From: Streptomyces regalis
GTDB taxonomy: Bacteria; Actinomycetota; Actinomycetes; Streptomycetales; Streptomycetaceae
Length of the DNA stretch: 64,000 nt
NCBI RefSeq assembly: GCF_001509475.1
Contig: NZ_LLZG01000231.1
Location: 1-64,000, forward strand
Direction: 5' to 3'
Below the pieces are notes generated by a model, which worked only from the letters and a program-made list of their open reading frames with translations, searched no databases and had not been told where the DNA came from. The translations under genes and the position numbers were made by a program. Positions 60,518-64,000 of the stretch are shown one piece after another (within the stretch, counting starts at the first letter, position 1; every line of letters starts with the position of its first letter).

Positions 60518-61369
60518 GTGAAACTTCTACGAGTCGGCACGCCGGGCGAGGAGCGGCCCGCCGTCCGCACCGAGGAGGGTCGGCTGCTTGATCTGTCGTC
60601 CGTAACCTCCGACATCGACGGCGCCTTCCTCGCCTCGGACGGTGTCGAGCGGGCCCGGGAGGCGGTCGCGGCGGGAAGTCTGCCCGAGCTGGACGCGGAC
60701 GGTGTACGGATCGGAGCACCCGTAGCCCGCCCCGGCAAGATCGTCTGCGTCGGTCTGAACTACCGCGACCACGCCGCCGAGACCGGTGCGGCGATCCCCC
60801 CACGGCCGGTGGTGTTCATGAAGGACCCGGGGACGGTGGTCGGGCCATACGACGAGGTGCTGATCCCCCGCGGCTCCGTGAAGACCGACTGGGAGGTCGA
60901 GCCGGCGGTCGTCATCGGGCGGCGGGCCCGCTACCTCGACGGTCCGGAAGCAGCGTGGGCCGTGATCGCGGGGTACACGATCAGCCATGACGTCTCCGAG
61001 CGCGAGTTCCAGCTGGAGTACTCGTCGCAGTGGGACCTGGGCAAGTCCTGGGAGACCTTCAATCCGCTCGGTCCGTGGCTGGTCACGGCCGACGAGGCCG
61101 GCGACCCGCAGGACCTCGGCCTGCACCTGAGCGTCAACGGGGTGAAGCGGCAGAACGGCCACACCGGCGACATGACCTTCCCGGTCGGCCACATCGTGGC
61201 GTACCTGAGCCAGTACATGGTCCTGGAGCCGGCCGACGTGATCAACACCGGTACGCCTGCGGGCGTGGCCCTCGGCCTCCCCGGCACCCCCTACTTCCGG
61301 CCCGGCGACACCGTCGAGCTCTCCGTCGACGGCCTCGGCGCCCAGCGCCAGACCTTCGGCCAAGCGTGA
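60518..61369 (+). CDS. Fumarylacetoacetate hydrolase-family enzyme
   Basis: A 283-aa FAH-fold metalloenzyme: IVCVGLNYRDHAAETGAAIP, metal Glu pair in KTDWEVEPAVVIGRRARYL, ISHDVSEREFQLEYSSQWDL, GTPAGVALGLPG. In the L-fucose or L-rhamnose oxidative pathways this enzyme cleaves a 2,4-diketo-3-deoxy acid to pyruvate and lactate. GTG 60518 follows AAGGAAAGG; an upstream GTG at 60455 overlaps the mutarotase stop and is also in frame. Confidence 0.87.
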   Translation: MKLLRVGTPGEERPAVRTEEGRLLDLSSVTSDIDGAFLASDGVERAREAVAAGSLPELDADGVRIGAPVARPGKIVCVGLNYRDHAAETGAAIPPRPVVFMKDPGTVVGPYDEVLIPRGSVKTDWEVEPAVVIGRRARYLDGPEAAWAVIAGYTISHDVSEREFQLEYSSQWDLGKSWETFNPLGPWLVTADEAGDPQDLGLHLSVNGVKRQNGHTGDMTFPVGHIVAYLSQYMVLEPADVINTGTPAGVALGLPGTPYFRPGDTVELSVDGLGAQRQTFGQA

Positions 61370-61380
61370 AAGGCGCCCCT

Positions 61381-62154
61381 TTGAGCAACGTGAACGGCAT
61401 GAGCGGTCTGTCAGGGCTCAAGGCCGCCGTCACCGGCGGCGCGTCCGGCATCGGGCCGGCCACGTCCCGGATGCCGGCCGAGCACGGCGCCACGGTGGCC
61501 GTCCTAGACCTCGACCCCTCCGGCGCCGCCGAGCCGCTGATCGCCATCAAGGCCGACCTCGGCGACGACGCATCGGTACGTGTCGCCGTGGAGACCGCTG
61601 CCGGGCAGCTCGGTGGCCTGGACATCCTGATGAACAACGCGGGCATCGGTGCCGTGGGTACCATCGAGGACAACCCGGACGAGGAGTGGCACCGCGTCCT
61701 CGACGTCAACGTCCTCGGGACGGTGCGCACCACCCGCGCCGCCCTGCCGTATCTACGGCGCTCGTCGCACGCGGCGGTCGTCAACATATGCTCCATCGCG
61801 GCCACCGCGGGCCTTCCCCAGCGCGCCCTGTACTCCGCCAGCAAGGGCGCAGTGCTGTCGCCGACCCTGGCGATGGCCGCAGACCATGTCCATGAGGGCA
61901 TCCGCGTCAACTGCGTCAACCCCGGCACCGTCGACACACCCTGGGTGACCAGGCTCCTGGACGCCGCCGACGATCCGCAGGCGGAACGCGCCGCCCTCGA
62001 CGCACGCCAGCCCCTGGGCCGTCTGGTCGCCGCGGACGAGGTGGCGGCCGCGGTCTACCTGGCGAGCCCCGCCGCAGGGTCCGTCACCGGCATAGCCCTC
62101 GCCGTCGACGGTGGCATGCAGGGGCTCCGGCTGCGCCCGGCGGTCGGCGCATGA
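61381..62154 (+). CDS. SDR-family sugar-acid dehydrogenase
   Basis: A 257-aa classical short-chain dehydrogenase: cofactor motif TGGASGIG, NNAGIG, catalytic Ser in NICSIAAT and YSASKG. It likely oxidises 2-keto-3-deoxy-L-fuconate to the diketo acid, though sugar oxidation is also possible. The start is TTG 61381 or GTG 61390; both are in frame. A Pro follows the glycine motif (GIGPATSRM), where relatives usually have Leu or Ala. The stop overlaps the AKR gene (ATGA). Confidence 0.85.
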   Translation: MSNVNGMSGLSGLKAAVTGGASGIGPATSRMPAEHGATVAVLDLDPSGAAEPLIAIKADLGDDASVRVAVETAAGQLGGLDILMNNAGIGAVGTIEDNPDEEWHRVLDVNVLGTVRTTRAALPYLRRSSHAAVVNICSIAATAGLPQRALYSASKGAVLSPTLAMAADHVHEGIRVNCVNPGTVDTPWVTRLLDAADDPQAERAALDARQPLGRLVAADEVAAAVYLASPAAGSVTGIALAVDGGMQGLRLRPAVGA

Positions 62155-63218
62155 GAGAGACGACGCTGGGCGCCACCGGTGTCAGGGTCACCGAGCTGTC
62201 GTTCGGGGCCGCCGGCATCGGCAACCTCTTCCGCCCGGTCACCGACGAGGCCGCTTTCGCCACGGTGGAGGCGGCCTGGGACGCGGGTGTACGCACCTTC
62301 GACACTGCCCCGCACTACGGACTCGGGCTGTCCGAGCGACGCCTGGGCGCCGCGCTGCGCGACCGCGACCGCGACAGGTACACCGTCTCCACCAAGGTCG
62401 GACGACTGCTCGTACCCCGACCCGAAGGAAGCCACGGGGACGATCTCGCCCAGGGCTTCGCCGTGCCCGACACCCACCGCCGCGTCTGGGACTTCAGCTC
62501 CGACGGCGTCCTGCGCTCCCTGGAAGCGAGCCTGGACCGCCTCGGCCTTGACCGTGTGGACATCGCCCTGCTGCACGACCCGGACGACCACGCCGAGCAG
62601 GCTCTCACCGAGGCGTACCCAGTGCTGGAACGGCTGCGCGGTGAAGGCGTCGTCAACGCGATCGGCATCGGAGTGAACCAGTGCGCGCTCCCCGCCCGCT
62701 TCCTGCGCGAGACCGACATCGACGTGGTGCTGCTCGCCGGCCGCTACACCCTGCTGGAGCAGCAGGGGCTTGCGGAGGTGCTGCCGGAGGCCGCCGCCCG
62801 AGGCAGGAGTGTCATCGTCGGCGGGGTGTTCAATTCGGGCCTGCTCACCGACCCGAAAGCCGGGGCCACGTACGACTACGCACCCGCCCCACAGCATGTA
62901 CTGGACCGGGCCCTGCGCATGAAGGCGGTCACCGAACGCCACGGCGTACCGCTGCGCGCAGCCGCTCTGCGCTTCCCGCTCGGCCATCCGGCGGTCGCGA
63001 GCGTACTGTCCGGCGCGCGTTCCGCCGAGGAGGTCCGCGACACGGTGGACGAACTGCGGCGAACGGTACCGGCCGCGCTCTGGGACGGACTGAGCGCCGA
63101 GGGTCTGCTGCCCCCGCACGCCCCCGTCCCCGCCGCCACACCGGTCGACGATGCCGATCGACCGAAGGAGGAGTCGAAGAGTCGTGGAGATGACCGCCAT
63201 GGAGGGGAACACCGCTGA
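62151..63218 (+). CDS. Aldo/keto reductase (probable L-fucose dehydrogenase)
   Basis: A 355-aa aldo/keto reductase: VRTFDTAPHYGLGLSERRLG with catalytic Asp and Tyr, YTVSTKVGRL (Lys), LLHDPDDH (His). It belongs to the D-threo-aldose 1-dehydrogenase type, which oxidises L-fucose and similar aldoses at C1 to the lactone. The C-terminus extends about 35 residues past the fold into the start of the next gene, which overlaps it from 63184. Confidence 0.87.
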   Translation: MRETTLGATGVRVTELSFGAAGIGNLFRPVTDEAAFATVEAAWDAGVRTFDTAPHYGLGLSERRLGAALRDRDRDRYTVSTKVGRLLVPRPEGSHGDDLAQGFAVPDTHRRVWDFSSDGVLRSLEASLDRLGLDRVDIALLHDPDDHAEQALTEAYPVLERLRGEGVVNAIGIGVNQCALPARFLRETDIDVVLLAGRYTLLEQQGLAEVLPEAAARGRSVIVGGVFNSGLLTDPKAGATYDYAPAPQHVLDRALRMKAVTERHGVPLRAAALRFPLGHPAVASVLSGARSAEEVRDTVDELRRTVPAALWDGLSAEGLLPPHAPVPAATPVDDADRPKEESKSRGDDRHGGEHR

Positions 63219-64000
63219 GGGCGTCATGGACGCACACCACCACGTGTGGGACCTCTCCGTCCGCGACCAGGACTGGATCACCGGACCGGAACTCGCCCCG
63301 CTGCGCCGCGACTTCCTGCTCGCCGACCTGGAGTCCGAGGTCCGGACAGCCGGCGTCACGGCGACGGTCCTGGTCCAGACGATCGACGTGCCGGAGGAAA
63401 CTCCCGAGTTCCTGGCATTGGCACAGGACAGCGACCTGGTGGCCGGCGTCGTGGGCTGGACCGACCTGACATCCCCCAATGCCGCCCGCGCGCTCGCGGC
63501 GCTGCGCGAGGGGCCGGGTGGCGAGCACCTGGTGGGCATCCGCCACCAGGTGCAGGGCGAATCCGATCCTCGCTGGCTGCTGCGGCCAGACGTATTGCGC
63601 GGGTTTGCAGCGGTGGCCGAAGCGGGGCTCGTGTACGACCTGGTCATCAGGCCCCATCAGCTCGCGGTCGCCCATCAGACCGCCCAACTGCTTCCCGGCC
63701 TCACCTTCGTACTCGATCACGCGGGCAAGCCCCCATCGCCTCGGGCGAGCTGCGGCCATGGGCGGACGCGGTGCGCCTGCTGGCCTCGCTGCCCAACACC
63801 GTCTGCAAGCTCTCCGGCATGGTGACCGAGGCCGACCTGGACCGGTGGTGCGTCGAGGACCTCCGGCCGTACGCCGACACGGTGCTGAACGCTTTCGGCC
63901 CGCGGCGGCTGATGTTCGGCTCCGACTGGCCCGTCTGCCGACTGGCCGCCACCTACGCCGAAGTCATCGCCGTAGCACGTGAGTTGACGGCCACCCTCGA
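63184..64000 (+). pseudogene. Amidohydrolase-family lactonase, apparent 1-base frameshift, runs off window
   Basis: TIM-barrel amidohydrolase of the sugar lactonase type (probable L-fuconolactonase): VMDAHHHVWDLSVRDQDWIT carries the first metal His pair, then VLVQTIDVPEETPEFLALA, LVGIRHQVQGESDPRWLLRP, LTFVLDHAGKP. At CCCCC 63730-63734 the frame breaks; adding one C restores IASGELRPWADAVRLLASLP, NTVCKLSGMVTEADLDRW, RRLMFGSDWPVCRL to the window end. A real mutation would block lactone hydrolysis; a sequencing error at a C run is equally possible. GTG 63184 follows GGAGGAG. Confidence 0.8.

Overview
The window is high-GC actinobacterial DNA, most likely from a Streptomyces. Supporting signs are frequent GTG and TTG starts, many ATGA or GTGA start/stop overlaps, several ECF sigma factors, twin-arginine (TAT) signal peptides, GlxA-, HxlR- and FadR-type regulators, and scattered IS remnants typical of chromosome-arm accessory regions. 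I found no rRNA, tRNA or CRISPR array.

(1) 45-10439, metal handling. A broken IS701 transposase is followed by a GlxA-type regulator and a TAT-exported DJ-1/PfpI protein that resembles isonitrile hydratase. Then come a small Met/His-tailed membrane peptide, a CopA-type Cu(I) P-type ATPase, a PCu(A)C-like copper chaperone, a Met/His-rich membrane protein, an ECF sigma factor, a GlxA pseudogene with two in-frame TAG codons, and a second PCu(A)C-like protein on the minus strand.

(2) 10588-20005, a plus-strand biosynthetic and transport run. It holds a Fe-siderophore/cobalamin-type ABC importer, a small CxxCxCxxP protein, an MFS exporter, an AsnB-like amidotransferase, a cytochrome P450 and an isocyanide (isonitrile) synthase of the PvcA/DIT1 family. 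With region 1 this looks like a metal-binding isonitrile system: make it, export it, take it back up, move copper and possibly hydrate the isonitrile.

(3) 20100-22540 is a graveyard of IS4, tyrosine-recombinase and IS6 remnants.

(4) 22651-30853 is an AraC-controlled fucoside locus: an intracellular GH29 fucosidase, a CUT1 sugar importer and a secreted GH29 fucosidase.

(5) 30960-32600 contains fossils: IS701, a methyltransferase, DedA, and a LacI regulator split by an inversion. An exported beta-carbonic anhydrase follows.

(6) 33797-48000 carries three copies of an HxlR/SnoaL promoter module in different states of decay, an HxlR/NmrA pair sharing a 12-bp palindromic operator, and a ten-gene minus-strand operon (45271 down to 36410). 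That operon encodes OsmC, cyanase, an acyl-CoA-dehydrogenase-like flavoenzyme, an ECF sigma factor, a zinc-finger anti-sigma/flavin-reductase fusion, a NitT/TauT ABC importer, a rhodanese-persulfide dioxygenase fusion and a TauE exporter. It reads as a sulfur plus cyanate catabolic system with its own redox-type sigma/anti-sigma pair.

(7) 48093-51301 is decayed accessory DNA with a second TAT-exported PfpI protein and a VOC protein.

(8) 51302-64000 is a FadR-regulated 6-deoxysugar (probably L-fucose) locus: a secreted beta-helix enzyme, an ABC importer, a mutarotase and the oxidative route (dehydrogenase, lactonase, dehydratase, SDR, FAH-type hydrolase). The lactonase gene carries an apparent one-base frameshift and runs off the window end. 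Two near-identical 24-bp sites tie the two halves of this locus together.
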